A stretch of DNA of 64,000 nt from Piscicola geometra (GCA_943735955.1 OX030970.1:1637684-1701683), one strand, 5' to 3'. Numbered from the stretch's first letter, positions 16,038 to 35,179 are shown. Numbers and translations are program-made. Notes: generated by a model not told the origin, from the sequence alone.

Positions 16038-17033
16038 TGAGGACGTATGATTGTGGATTGCTTGGATGAATTGGGATGATGAGATTGGTGGGATGGTAGG
16101 TTTATGGATTGATGGTAAATTGAAATTCGAAATTTATTAGTTTTAAATAATTTCGTTATTTACCATTGATTTATGAAATGCATATTAATTTTTTTTTCAA
16201 CTAGCAAAAGACTCGTTTATACAAATTGTAAAATTTTCATTTTAAAAAATACTATTGGGAAAACTTGAACTGAACTTTAATTTTTCGACTATAACTTTCG
16301 TTTATGAAAAATAAAAGAAAATGTATTATTTACACAGACTGGGTTTTTTGAACTTATAACTCAATAAATTAAATTTAAAATACTTTCACCCTTATATCAG
16401 AGTGATTTTCTATTTCAACTTCTAGTCAATGCCCAAAAAAGAATAGTCTAAAAATTATCATCACTGGTTTCAATGTACCTATTTCTTTAAAAAGTAAGAA
16501 AAAATATAGACATCAAAAATTTAATTTTGGGTTTTATTGATATTATATTTTTAAAAAATTAAATAATCTTATTATTTTTATTTTTTATTTATTAAAAATA
16601 TTTCTTCAATTTATGTTCAGTACGCCATGTCGTTGGCACTCGTCACACTAGCCTTCCACCCTTCTCATCAAATATTCACGTTATTATCATCATCATCATG
16701 GACACCATCTTCATCATCATCATCATCATCATCATTATCACCATAATAGTCTGTATAAAGTTATTTTTAGAAAAACCAATAAAGGTAGTGGAAAGAAAAT
16801 GAGATTGTAGAATATGTTTTGCAGTTTGGAAAAGATAAAAGGGTAGAAAAAACTTTTAATTTTAAACACTTAAAAGTTTACATTAAACAAAAGGTTTTCG
16901 GAATAGTCACGTTGGGAAACAACTTTAAAACTTTTACAAAAACTATTTAATACTTGCCTGTTTAGTTTTTTTGAAGAAAGAATACAATAAAAAACTCTTA
17001 GAATAAAAGAAAATACTGATTAAAAAGACCAAA
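16038..17033. other. Intergenic, TOGARAM 3' flank
   Basis: AT-rich spacer between two plus-strand genes, with a small ATC microsatellite at 16684-16745. No convincing exon or RNA gene is seen. Confidence 0.5.
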
Positions 17034-17459
17034 ATGTCGAGCAAGGAAAGAATAATGAAGAAACAGATCGACAAGTTGTTCATGATGAAACGGAAAAGAT
17101 ACGATTCTAATGATGCCCTAGCCGCCTCCAAAGACAACACAACCAACAACGAAAGTAACGACAGTAACAACAGCAGCAGCAGTAGTAACAAAACTACCCA
17201 AAACAACACCATCACCAACAACAGCAATGCCACCACCACCAACAACAACACCACCAGCCATGCAACAATTATCAAGGCACCAAACCAACGGGACTCAAAG
17301 CTTTTTAAACGCAAGAGCGTCTTAACGACCAGTTCAATGCATCAGACGGAGAAGACAAAGAAGGAGAAGAACAAGCGATCTCACTCGGGAAACTCTTCCC
17401 ACAGTCCGTTGCTTTTGGAACTTTTATGCGTCGAAGTAGATTTTAAAAGGGTGAATTAA
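17034..17459 (+). CDS. Asn/Ser/Thr-rich open frame, possible first exon of the next gene
   Basis: Open frame of 141 codons starting MSSKERIMKKQIDKLFMMKR, then an Asn/Ser/Thr-rich AAC/AGC-encoded stretch and a Lys-rich end. It begins with a plausible initiator Met and lies just upstream of the exons of the coiled-coil/death-domain gene, on the same strand. The exon at 17660 needs one leftover base from upstream. Several candidate donors in the AGT-rich part, for example near 17154, would supply it, so the exact junction is unresolved. It shows no recognisable domain. It could instead be a separate small gene or a chance low-complexity frame. Confidence 0.45.
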   Translation: MSSKERIMKKQIDKLFMMKRKRYDSNDALAASKDNTTNNESNDSNNSSSSSNKTTQNNTITNNSNATTTNNNTTSHATIIKAPNQRDSKLFKRKSVLTTSSMHQTEKTKKEKNKRSHSGNSSHSPLLLELLCVEVDFKRVN

Positions 17460-17659
17460 ATTGAATTGAATGAAATTAAGAGTGGATAGAACTTTGTTGG
17501 TTTAGTATCCGTTACGTCCAGATTTTTATCGTATTTTATTTTATTAGTAGTTAAAATTTCTATATTTTTCGTGAATTAATATACAGAATATTTTTATTTA
17601 TTAAAATTGGTATTATTATTAAATTATTTAAATCGTTTAAATGATTTTTTATAAATAAG

Positions 17660-20600
17660 AACAAGAAGGTGAAGAAAAAGATATTTCGAAAGAAAAAGTT
17701 AAAATATGCTGCACCTGTTTTGAGAAGGCGCAAGCGATGAAGCTTGAAAGGGTGCTGCCTGTTGGATTGGATAACTTAAGGTGGGAGGTGGGATGGGATG
17801 AGTTGGGCTGGGATGAGTTGGGCTGGGATGAGTTGGGCTGGGATGAGTTGGGCTGGGATGAGTTGGGCTGGGATGAGTTGGGCTGGGATGAGTTGGGCTG
17901 GGATGAGTTGGGATGGGATGAGTTGGGCTGGGATGAGTTGGGCTGGGATGAGTTGGGATAAGATTGAAGTGGGAGGTGGGATGGTTGGTGTTATTGGGAT
18001 AGATGGGATGGTAGAAGGTGGAATGAGTGGTGTAGCTGGGATGGATGGGGTGGTTGGTGGGATGGGTGATGTGGTTGGGATGAGAGAGGTAAGATTGGTG
18101 GTAGCGAGCGGGTTGGCTTAGATGGTAAGTCGTTAGACCTGCAACTTAAAGGTCGCCAGTTCGAATCCCTGTACAGCCAACCGTGAGCTATCATATACCT
18201 AGTGTATATGATGCGGTGATTCACGACTTATGTCGTGTGAGTGGCGCTTCAGTTGCGTGCCCGGGCGCTATACAAAACTGACATTTACTTTTTTTTTTTT
18301 CTTTTTTTTTTCAGATGGGATAGAAGGGTATTGGTGGTGTAGGTGGGATGGGAGAAATAGGATTTGTGGTGTGGGTGGGTTGAGTTGAGATAGGTGAAAT
18401 AGAGGAGTTAAAATTATTTTTTTCAGTCTACTTCTTCACTCCTTCACTCTCGCACTTCTTCACTCAGATGGACAATGACGTCTCAAATTGAGATGCTTTG
18501 CCACAAGATGGAAAGAAATGCAATGCTGAGTTGGGAAGAGTTTGAAGAGGTGGGCATTATTTAAATTAAAAAAAATATTTTCTGAAAAAATTAAATTAAT
18601 TGTTTAAAATGAAAATTAATTTTTGAACTTTAAAACTATTGATCACCAAATATTATCTAAAATAATTTTTACTGTTTCACATTTTAAATTTTAAAAACAT
18701 TTGTTTTTAGGTTTTAAATGGAGTGATGAGATCAAAGAACCTCCTAGAAATAGTCAGCAATTTCTTGGGAGATGTTCTAGGTGATCACTGTTATCCTGTT
18801 TTTATTGACAACATTTGAATTGATATGGCCACTTCAGACCACAGCCTCCCACCAGCTCTAAACGTCAATCGACTAGACTGACACACAGCCACCACAACAT
18901 CATCAACACCCCCACCACAGCACCACAACATCATCAACAGCCCCACCACACCACCACAACATCATCATCAGCCCCACCACACCACCACAACATCATCAAC
19001 AGCCCCACCACACCACCACAACAACATCAACAGCCCCACCACACCACCACAACATCATCAACAGCCCCACCACACCACCACAACAACATCAACAGCCCCA
19101 CCACACCACCACAACATCATCAACACCCCCACCACACCACCACAACATCATCAACAGCCCCATCACACTACCACAACAACATCAACAGCCCCACCACACC
19201 ACCACAACATCATCAACAGCCCCACCACACCACCACAACATCATCAACACCCCCACCACACCACCAAAACATCATCAACAGCCCCACCACACCACCACAA
19301 CATCATCAACACCCCCACCACAGCACCACAACATCATCAACAGCCCCACCACACCACCACAACATCATCAACAGCCCCACCACACCACCACAACAACATC
19401 AACAGCCCCACCACACCACCACAACATCATCAATACCCCCACCACAACATCATCAACAGCCCCATCACACCACCACAACATCCACACCCCCACCACACCA
19501 CCAGAGCTACCATTACAACACCATCATCATCACACTACTACATCTCACAACAACACCATCTTCACCATCCCCAACACTACCACAACTTCACCACAACTTC
19601 ACCACAACTCCACCACAACTCCACCACAACTTCACCACAACTTCACCACAACTTCACCACAACTTCACCACAACTCCACCACAACTCCATCACAACTCCA
19701 CCACAACTCCATCACAACTCCACCACAGCCACATCGGCCACCAGAATAAGAGACGCTCTCTCCAGATGCTCAACCTCAATTCAAGAACATTTCCAAGTCG
19801 AATTCAAAGCTATTAATGAGCTTGACGGTAATTGATCAATTATTAATTAGAATTATAATTGGTGTAGATTTTTTTATTGCTTTATTTTTTAAATTTATGC
19901 TTTTAAATAAAACTTTTTTAGGTCTAAGCACCATTGGTTTTACTTTTTCTTGTATGGCTATTACAGCTTGAGAAATTAATTCTTGAAACATCATTATTAT
20001 CGTCACCATCTATTTTATTATCGACATCATTATTTTCTGTTTATTTTGTTTTTAAAAAATATTTTTTTCTTCATAATTTTTTTCTTTTCCACCATTATCA
20101 TCATCACCATCATCATCATCAACTCTTGGCTCTTTTCCAAACTACCTTCAAACGTCCAGGCATTATCGATGTCTATCTCGCATGTTTCGCGACATTCATC
20201 ATCCACCTTTTAACATTCCTAAATAGTTTTTACTTTCCGAAAAACCAGAGCGTAAATATTGTCCTTTTACTCTCTGTTATTTTTTTTGTTTATGCAACCA
20301 TGACCAAAATTCAGTCGTTGGTTATCACCTCATATATCCACTTTGAGATTAAATGTAGAAAGTTTTCATTTTTCTATTTTTTATTTTTATAATTATGAAA
20401 CTTATCCCACTCTTTCCAATCTTTTTTCAAAACGCTTTCATTTTTCTCTTCACACGCCCCTTTCCCCTTCCATCCCACTCACCTCTCACAGCCGAAAAGC
20501 TAGAGAACCAATTGCTAAAGTCAATGATTCGAACGACAGTGGCTCAGGAAGCCAAGATCGATCTGGCTCTCAAAATCAGCAGTCTAGAGGTCCTTCTCGC

Positions 20601-23247
20601 CAACCTGGAACTGCACACTAATAGGTTTTAATGGGATTGTTAATTGATTTAATTAGGCGTTTTTTGGAATGTTTATTCAGAATTTAATTATGGATTTATG
20701 AGATTATTTTTTATGAATTCAATAATTAATTTATTGGATAATTTTTTATGACTTCAATTATAAATGTATTAGATAATTTTTAAAAATTAAGTATGGATTT
20801 ATTAAATATTTTTTTAATTATGAGTACAGTGAATAATTCAAAATTTTTATTTTTGCAAGTTAATTGTTTAATACCTCTAGAATATTAATAATTATTGTTC
20901 TTGTGAGTTTCATTTTTCTATCGTATTTTTCATTTTTTTAATTTTAATAATTGTTTAATTTATTTTTCATTTAACATTTTAATCCATTTCATTTTTCATA
21001 TTTGTGTGTATTATTTGACACTAAAACACAATCCATCATCCTTACAAAGCAATCATCAAAACTAATCAAACTCTCGTTTTTTAAAGCATTGTTGTCTTGG
21101 AAACTTCCACTATGTCATCAATAATAGATATTTTAATTTCTGTCTGCCAATTTCTGGCCCTATTGCATTGAGGAATACATCTATAACACACTATTCTCAC
21201 TAGCATTCTGTCTTCATTTGAATTTTTTACATTTTTTTTGCTTTTTAGCTTTTTATTATTATTATTCTACTCAAAACTTATATACGTTTTAATCTAAATC
21301 TATCAACTCATTTATTTATCTACTTATTAATTATCTTTATATCAATTATCTAACGATCTATCTATAATATCAATTAATCTTCTATGTGTCTTTATCTAGA
21401 TTTTCAATCTAATTTAAAAAAAAAATAATTTATAATTAAACGTACCAATTTACCAATTTTTCTATTAACCCACCAATCCACCAGCTTATCCACTAACCGA
21501 TCAACCCATTATATAACCAAGCCATCCATTCAAAAATCCATTCACCAAAACCAATTATCTTTTCACCAAGTCCCCCTACCATGGTCCATGCCTTCTCAAC
21601 AGAATAGCCGTATTTTTCGGCCAAACTGGTGCCGAAGCGCGGAGGCTGGAAAACGAAATGAGGAAGTACCAGGAGGAAAAGCTTCAGCTCACTCAGAGGA
21701 AGAGAAGGAAGGTTTGGAGGGAACGGAGAGTGATTGAGATAGAAGCTGAAGGCTTGATTTAGTTTAACGTGAACGGGTAGTTGAGTCAGCAACGACTCTC
21801 GGCTTGACCAATAATGAAAGGTCCTAGGTTCAAGTGCAACCAATGCCCTAGTAACCCAAAGGCGCAAATGAAAATATGCAGCCTAAGTGGCCTCGAAGCT
21901 CGTTCGGGTTATACGCCACTATAATAATGCTCGTCATTATTATTATTAAAATAAATTGAATAAAAAATAAATTGTAGATGTTTAAGTTTTTACAAAGGCT
22001 CAAAGAGAAACTTTTGAAATCATAAATTTCGTCTTATTCTAAATGATTTTGTATAAAATATAATTTCCAAACTTTTACTTTTTTACTTTTGCAGACTTAC
22101 GCTGATATTCGCGAAGAGCAGAGTGAAGAGAGGCACCAAGAATCCAGGGATTCGGAAAACAAGGAAGAGATGGACAACGCGCCGGAAGAAATTGAAAAAA
22201 AAAGAAAAGAAGAAAGAGAAAAAAGAATTCTGAAAAAGAAGTCAGAAGAGAAACGGAAAAGAGTGGAGGCGGACGTAGTGAGGAAGAAGATTGCTGAAGA
22301 AAATGAAAAGAAGAATATGATAGAGAAGGGAGCAAGAGTTGATTATACATTGTGGAGATCAATATGGTTGGTTGGTTTGAAAAAAAAGAGTGTGCTTTTA
22401 AATTCGATTTTATCATTTATAATGCATATGTTAAGTTTTTGCCAACATAGTTTAAAACAGTAACTTGTTCACAGTTTTAAATGAAACAATCGATAAACCA
22501 AACATTTACACACTACAGTTACGAAACCAGGAAGCAAAGCACTTCACAAATTCTAACCACCGATCTTGAACCACCTTACAATCCCATCCCAACCGCCCCA
22601 AACTCATCCATAACCACCATCGCACCCTTTCTCGACCACGACTACCTTAAATCCGGTCTCGCCTGTGTACTTAAGGTACCGCCTTTTTCCGAGGGCATGA
22701 CCTTCGACCCAGTTAAGAGTGACGTCATGGTTGACGTAGTTAATGTTTTGAACTTCCGGCTTGATCCGGATGAATACGAACGCTTGATGGGGAACGTGGT
22801 GTGGTTGAGGCCTGGAAGAAGGTGGCAGGAAAAAGGAACGCGAGATTTGGAGTTTCAGGTTACTTAATTTTGCTACTTTATGTTTAATTTAAAAATAATA
22901 ATTTAATAAATAATATTTTACAAAACATTAATATAATACTTTTTATCCAGTGTGCGTGCGTAGATTTGAGTAAAAGAATATATTAAACAATTTTATATTT
23001 TCATAAATATATTTTTAAAACAAAATAGGCTTTAACGTCCACCACAGGCTTCTTTGCGTCTTCTCCTTCCACACCCTCCGGCCAATCGATTCAACGACGC
23101 TGTCATCAAGACAATGAAACTTTCGAAAAGGACTTATGAAGTTCTGATGGAAGAAATGAGCGATAAAGGAAACGAAAATGAGAGTAGTGAGTGTTTAAAT
23201 GATGGTGGTAGTGCTACTGGGAGTAGGAGAGGTGATATTGATGGGGT

Positions 23248-23316
<69 letters not shown>

Positions 23317-26300
23317 GAGTAGGAAAGATGGAGCTAATAAAAATAATGAAAGTGTTTTCAAAAATGAAGATGGTGAAAAAGAAAAAGTAGGAAAAAATAA
23401 AAATTTGGTTTTGATAAAAGCTGCTAATATCGATCATGAAAACGATGGTAATGATGGAAATGAGAGGGGAAACAACGACTCTGATGGTGAAATGAAAGAA
23501 AGAAAAATAAATAATAAAAACGAAAATAGAAACAACATTGAAGAAAAAAAAGAAAACAAGGAAGAAAAAAAACATTCTAAAAAAGTTGATGGACAAAAAG
23601 ATGAAGATAGTTTTGAAAGAAATGATACGGTTTGTAATGAGAACGAAGATGATGAAGATGAAGATGATGGCGATGATTGTGATGAAGTGGATAAGTGGCT
23701 GGAAGAGGAAACGACAACTGAAAATAATATTTTTTCTTTATTCAAAGTTAGAAAACCTCAAAAAGAATTTAGTGATAAATTGTATTTTCAAATTTTAATA
23801 GATTTTTTCAATATTTCTCAAGTTTATTAATTTATTTCACTCTATCGAATAATATTGACATTTTTATTTAATCAAAATTGTTCTCAATAGGATAATGACA
23901 AGAAAAACTGGTCTGGTTTTCCCAACCTTTTTTCTCCTACCATATTCACTACTCACTTTTATCCTTCCAAGAAAAAGTCTTCCAAACAATCAACAAACAA
24001 CAACAACGAAAACGATAACACCACAGACGAAAGTCACAACAGCAACAATACAAATAACCACGACAGCAACAACAATACAAGTAACCACAGCAGCAACAAC
24101 AATAGCAACAGCAACAACAGCAACAGCAACAGCAACAAAAACAGCTCCAGAAACAGCCTAAAACTTTCATTTTCACACATCAATCTCAACCGACTTAGTC
24201 ACAGGGGAATTCTAGCCGCAGTGGTTGCTAGGCCGAAATACACAAAAAAGGATTTTGAACAAAAAGGAGGTAAATTGATACAGAGTGTTGACTCTAGGAT
24301 TTCGTTAGTGATTCCAAAAATGGCTTTCGAGCAAAAAACACATGTGTCAATGCAAGTTATATTCAGTTCAGACAGTCATGTGAACAAACTGGTTAAAGTC
24401 TCTGGCAAAAACAGTGGTGGTAGTAATTCAAGCGGTAAAATTTTGAGTAATTCACCAAAAAAAGCGCCCAGTCCCGTGAGCCGAGATAACCACAACTACA
24501 GTAACTTCGACGTTAATTTTAGGCGCCTATACGCAACGAAACACCCGGAATTTCTGGGAATTTCGCCGATAATTCGGATAAAAGTTTCAGGGAAAATTTC
24601 AAAAAACCTCGTTGCTAAAATTGTGCAACCGAGTGGTGCTATGAAGAAGAAGAAAAGTAACAACCGTGGTAACGACGCAAATAACCGGAATCGTGGTAAC
24701 TTATTTTTTGCCGATCCTGAGACGTATAGAGAAGGGCTTGAAGGGGGTGGTGTTGCGGATGAAGGTGTAAATTCGAAAAGGGTAAATGAAAAAGAAGTGG
24801 GGAAAAAGACGAACCCCAATGAACCCAATGATGATAATGATTATGATGATAAGAGTATTAATAAGAATAACATGGATAGGGTTAGTGATAATAATAATAA
24901 TAATAATAATAATATAGTTGAAAATAGTAATAAAAATATTAATAGAAATGATAATCTAGTCGTCGAAGCGAACAATGAAAAGAAAAAGCCAAAAGACTTT
25001 TTGATTTTGCCGCCTATAGTGAATCCGAACAGAGAGCAAGAAAAAGGTTTTTTCAGAGTTTCACATTTAAATAAATGAATATTTATTCGTTAGAGTAAAT
25101 GAATTTAAATTGAAACTTTATCAAATTCAATTTAATTTAAAAACTTTAACAACTAATTATTATAATTAATTGACATTTTTTTAATTGAAAAAAAAAATTC
25201 TATAGCAAAAGAAGACCATATAATTTTGGTAGTCAAAGAAACAAAGGAAGGGTCATGGAAACCGAAACCGGAAGTTGAGTTTGTTTCCCAAAACGACGTC
25301 ATAACGCTTGTAATGCCGGAAGTTTATGAAAGGTGGGTTTGGTTCTGATCTCCTATTGTAACAATAAAATAAAAAAATACAATTTATAAAGCGCACTATT
25401 ATATAATAACCAAAAAAAGAAATATTCAATTTTGTTACAATTTTTGTAAAATTAATTAATTAATTTGAATGTTTATTTATTTCCCCCAGTTTTGCTTTCC
25501 TAAGACTCAGCAAAGCACTAGAAGCTCCAACCATTTCGAACATTATGCAAGAGTACCAAGCAATCACGCAGACTCTCTTCATCACTGCCGTTGTAGGCTT
25601 CAAGTATTTGTATCGGAGTTTTGAAGATAAAGACGTGGGAAGTGGGTTCAAATCTAATAATGGTGGTGATGTTGGAGGCTGTGATGGGAATGGGGATGGT
25701 GGCGGATCTCGGAATGGTGAACTGCGCTGGGATGATGAGCCTAAACATGAGGAGGATGATACAAGTGGATTGGTGGAAGTGGAAAAAAAATATGGACAAG
25801 AAAATAAAAATTCTAAAAATGTGAAAATAAAAAATGATTTGGATACTGCTAGTACTAATTTTTCTGACAGTATTAATGTTATAAAGAGTACCAAAAACCT
25901 TGATGTTACAAACCTTAAGATTGAGAAGGAAGTCAAAAAACGTCCCAAAAGTAACAAAAACACAGATAACCTTGTGTCGTCCAACAGTCCACGAACAAAT
26001 AACAAACCTAAGGATTCAAAATCAACCTCAAAACACCATAACACTTCTCAACTCCCCAACGCACAGTCTCACCTCCCACTTCTTTCTCCCAATCTATCCA
26101 TCCAACCACCTCTCCACCGACCCCATTCTCCAACTCCATTCATAAACTCCCCTACACCAAAACCATTCTCAGCACCCCCCAAATCGTCTTCTTTCTTCTT
26201 CACCACATCTCCACCATCTTCACGACAAACGCCCGACGTTAGTATAATGAGATTGCAACTAGTGCGACCCGATCTGGTTAGCAAGGCTTTCACACAAATG

Positions 26301-28237
26301 CAGGATTTGGGATTTTCAGAAGGTGGGTTGCTGTAGTAAAAAAAATACTTTTTTCTTGGTAGTTTCCAAAGAAATTCAATCTTGTGTTAGTTTTGTAGCC
26401 CTTCAATCAATTAACCAATTATGTTAATAAGCTAAATTGTCATTTTAATCTTTAAAAATATTTCTTAAATCCACCACTCTACTTCTTTATCTCTGAAAGA
26501 TCTCACGGAAAGCATTGTTTTCGCGCCTTCCAACAACAACCTCCTTTTCTTTTCCTTCACTGGGAATATCAACTTCACAGACAAGCAAAAACGACACCTC
26601 CTGTTGCATCCATATTTGCCTATTAACTTTTTCGAGGTGATATTTTGTAATATTTTTATTTATTTCAATTAATTAAAATAAACAATTTAGATTTGTATAC
26701 ATTTTTATTGAATGAATTAATATATTTTGATTCGATTTTAACTTTTTTATAGTTTTTTATTCGCTAAATTAAATTTTTAATTACCATATTAGGCCCAGTT
26801 GAATGAGATCGATTCGTTTTCTCAAAAGGCGTTGAATTCGTATAGAGGAAAGTTATGCATTTATTCGATTAACCAAAATAATAAAAATATTAAAAATAGT
26901 GAAAATAACAACAACAACTATAATTTTAAAGATAATAATCATGCTTTTTTTGAAAACAAGACTAACAGTAACCTTAGCAACAGCAGTGATGATAGTAGTA
27001 TCGATGATGTAAACAGTTTTAAAGATTCTTTATTCAACAAAGATCAATTAAATATGTATTTAAACCAAATACAAAAACAATTTCAACAAAAACAACAACA
27101 AAATCAACATCAACCTCTTTACTCATCCGAACTTAAACTTCAATTGAATCTCAAACTATTAAAAGTAATTCAACGTGTTTAAATTAACTTTAAGCTTTCA
27201 TTTATATTCGACTTATTTTCTAAACATCCATTATTCTATCATCCAAAATCCATCCCTCTTCCATCCAACCTCCATTCCTCCATCCCCTCCAAACAGAAAA
27301 CAACTTCAGCGCCCAAACTTTCTCGGATTTCCTTCAAGCTTAAAAACCAAGGTATTTATTTCACATGCCTTGCACCACGATAATAACCATCTTTACCATC
27401 ATTATCATTCCCAACCCTGTTTTAAAATTATGTATTACCCATTTTTGAGATTAATAATTTAATTCTCATTTTATCATTTTTTATACCTTAATTATCCTTA
27501 AATTGCACCCTTATGAGTATTTTATTGCAGTCTTGCATAACCGCCAAAAATCTTATTAATACGTAAAATATTCTACATAAATGTCAAATACTGCTGCGCG
27601 TTATAGACGGTACTTCACTTATATTCTTTCTCACCCTTTAGGTCCCTTGACCGATGAAGTCTTCGACAGAATTTCCGCCAGTTTGGGCGAAAACTGGGCA
27701 ATAATGGCGGAGAAGTTGAACATTAGTAAATTATCTTTGCAAAGAATATTAAACTCTTGTTACAATAGTTACCCTGACGACGAAAAAGGCATGCATAGCA
27801 ATGGTTCGGATGATGATTACTATGGTGGTGGTTACTATGGGAGCAAAAGGTATGAGAGGTGTAAGGGAATAGGAGGTATGGTGGTGAAACAGTTGTTATA
27901 CCAGTGGTTCAAAACTTCTCCGAAATCAACCAATAAGGTTAGGGAGGAAAGAGGTTTATAATATTATTCTTTAAATTTTGGAAGGTATTCGGATAGGGAT
28001 TTGAGTAGATTTCATTAAAAACCATTTTTAATATTGTTTTTTTTTTACTCATTTAAATTAGGTTTTCAAAACTGGACGTTTAAATACTTGTTTTTCAACT
28101 TTATTCAAAATGGAATAAAATCAAGTTAAAATTAAAGATAAAATAACAACACTGACATGAACCATTGATAGGTGGCTGAGCTGAAGAAAATACTCATTGG
28201 TCTAGGAAAAAGTGACTTGACAAAAGAATTACTATGA
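17660..28237 (+). CDS. Coiled-coil, ZU5/UPA-like, death-domain protein (DTHD1-like?)
   Basis: Large gene with exons 17660-17780, 18468-18549, 18711-18780, 19729-19827, 19922-19936, 20492-20624, 21603-21711, 22095-22366, 22519-22858, 23048-23746, 23891-25046, 25206-25332, 25490-26322, 26500-26636, 26793-27164, 27297-27351, 27642-27937, 28172-28237. Phases agree throughout, giving about 1,660 residues. Order: N-terminal helical/coiled region (ARRLENEMRKYQEEKLQLTQ, then a Glu/Lys-rich rod), Ser/Asn/Asp-rich inserts, a ZU5-like segment (GGKLIQSVDSRISLVIPKMA ... ISPIIRIKVSGK), a UPA-like region, and a C-terminal death domain (GPLTDEVFDRISASLGENWA ... AELKKILIGLGKSDLTKELL). ZU5-UPA-DD proteins such as PIDD, UNC5 and DTHD1 assemble signalling complexes through the death fold. 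The coiled-coil start suggests DTHD1 or an unnamed relative. The first exons are uncertain. Confidence 0.72.
17795..17958. repeat. 15-bp minisatellite GATGAGTTGGGCTGG
   Basis: About eleven near-perfect 15-bp copies in the intron that starts at 17781, followed by diverged GGGATGG-type repeats to about 18080. Because 15 is a multiple of three, several frames stay open, but none encodes a recognisable protein. Confidence 0.95.
18105..18312 (+). mobile_element. tRNA-derived SINE with LINE-like tail
   Basis: The head is tRNA-like: A-box-like TGGCTTAGATGG followed by B-box-like AGTTCGAATCCC at about 18159-18170. The body ends in GCGCTTCAGTTGCGTGCCC and GGGCGCTATACAAAA at about 18244-18276, then a T-rich tail. 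The same end sequence, reverse-complemented, is the 3' end of the LINE at 48.9 kb. The copy sits inside a GGGATGG-type minisatellite in an intron of the death-domain gene. I could not define target-site duplications with confidence. Confidence 0.8.
18890..19505. repeat. 31-bp minisatellite (CAGCCCCACCACACCACCACAAC...)
   Basis: About 19 copies of a 31-bp unit of the form CACCACAACATCATCAA followed by CAGCCCCACCACAC, with variants AACACCCCC and AACAACATC. It lies in the intron between 18780 and 19729. Confidence 0.92.
19573..19727. repeat. 11-bp repeat CTTCACCACAA / CTCCACCACAA
   Basis: About 13 copies of an 11-bp unit. The last copy, CTCCACCACAG, is itself the splice acceptor for the exon at 19729. 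Confidence 0.9.
21772..21950 (+). mobile_element. Second SINE family, tRNA-like head
   Basis: A tRNA-like head (GTAGTTGAGTCAGCAACGAC, then B-box-like TAGGTTCAAGTGC at about 21826) is followed by a body ending CCTCGAAGCTCGTTCGGG ... GCTCGTCATTATTATTATT. The terminal part is shared with the fragment at 33118-33166. This family differs from the SINE at 18105. It is in an intron of the death-domain gene. Confidence 0.65.
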
Positions 28238-28403
28238 AGAAAAATAAGTTTTTCAATATATTTTTTTCAGTTTTTTATTTTTTTGACTAATAAAATATAT
28301 TCAAACTTGCATTTACGTCTAAAAAATTTATTAAAATGGTTATAGCTAATGAAGTTTAAAATCTCTTTTAAATTATTTAGAAACTTTTCAATCTTCGGAT
28401 TTT

Positions 28404-33629
<5,226 letters not shown>

Positions 33630-35179
33630 TTTAAAGATTTTTTTTGGTTTTCAAATCAAATAATTGATGGTTTATTAAATTTGAAATTAAATGATTTTTT
33701 TCTAATTATTTTATTTAAAATATTATTTATTTACTTTATTTATTCTCTAACGTTATATTGTCAATGCGTATTTACAAACACGCTACAAACTTCTTTTACA
33801 AATTCCTTCAAAGTCGAATTCTTCTCTAAAGTGTTCTCTCAAGTGCTCTCCTATTATACCATGGCCTTATGAGGCAAAGTCTAACGACTTTTGTGATGAA
33901 ACAACAAAGCTGAACCGATTATACGCAGAAGGTATTTTCAATTTTCCCTTTTTATACCCATGAGTATGTCTTAAATACAAGACTTTTACGTAAGAGTGTG
34001 TATGTATATTTTCACCTATGTTATTGATCTAACTTTAAAATCGATATTTATAAATCTAATAAAACAAAACATAAACTAAAACGTTCTAACAAAGATTCTA
34101 ATTTTGTTCTTATTTATTACGAAGGGTTTATAAAATCATTTGATAACACAAGTGTGTTTGTGTGTCATATGAGCTTGTAATTTGCATTATATGTGTTGAT
34201 ATATGCTTTGTGTATTTCATTTGTGGCCTACATTTCACATAAACAAAAGTTTTTGTATAACAGCATTTACATAATACTACTGTTATTGTTATTCAATCGT
34301 GATTTTTATTTTAATCATTAAATCAATCTTTTAACTTTTGTTTTTTGAATAAATTAAAATAAATTTAAATTAGCCCTTGAACTTTTGTTTTACTTGATTG
34401 ACTGATTAATTTACTTATATTTAATTATTTATACTCATATTATTTATTATTTCAATTATCTATATTATTATTAATATTATTATCGACTTAGTTAAAATAG
34501 CAAAATTAAAAGAAAAATAAAAAATCATTTTTTATTAAATAAACTTCATAAAACCAAGGCCTATATTATATCAAATCTGGAAAGTGCAAAGAATTATTGT
34601 GGCTTACAGCCAATTAGTAATATGCCTAGCTTTGAGCTATGACATTTTCTTGTTGTTTTAAGGTTATTTCGTTCAGTTCAAAACAATACAATATGATCTT
34701 ATAGACTCAATTCAAAAAAGAAAAAAATACAATTTTTTAAAATCAGGAAAAAACAATATAATTGAACAAATTTGAATACAATTCATTAGAATAAAAATTG
34801 ATTACATTTTTTAAAAATATTATTAAAATACAATACAATAAAAAAATAAATACAAATGAAACAGTTTACTTTATATAACCTCAGGCTATGTTAAAACAGT
34901 TGATTTCAAGTCATATAAATTTTATATACCAATAAAATTTACTTTCTTTATTAACATAATCATAAAAATATAAATTCTCTAAATTAATGAATTAATGTTC
35001 TGTATACACAATATTTATAAATTATTCAAGAAAAATTCATTGGTATTTTCTTTTTATTAAAATAAATAAAACCATTAAAAATATATAATAAATCAACCAA
35101 TTTTAAATATTAACAAATAAACCAGTTTTAAATACTTATAAATAAACCATCTCATTAAATTAATTAGAATAAAAAAACT
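33630..35179. other. Intergenic, CTH promoter side
   Basis: About 1.5 kb of AT-rich DNA between the CTH start and the end of the ankyrin-repeat gene, both on the minus strand. No exon, tRNA or tandem array is recognisable. It must contain the CTH promoter. Confidence 0.5.
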
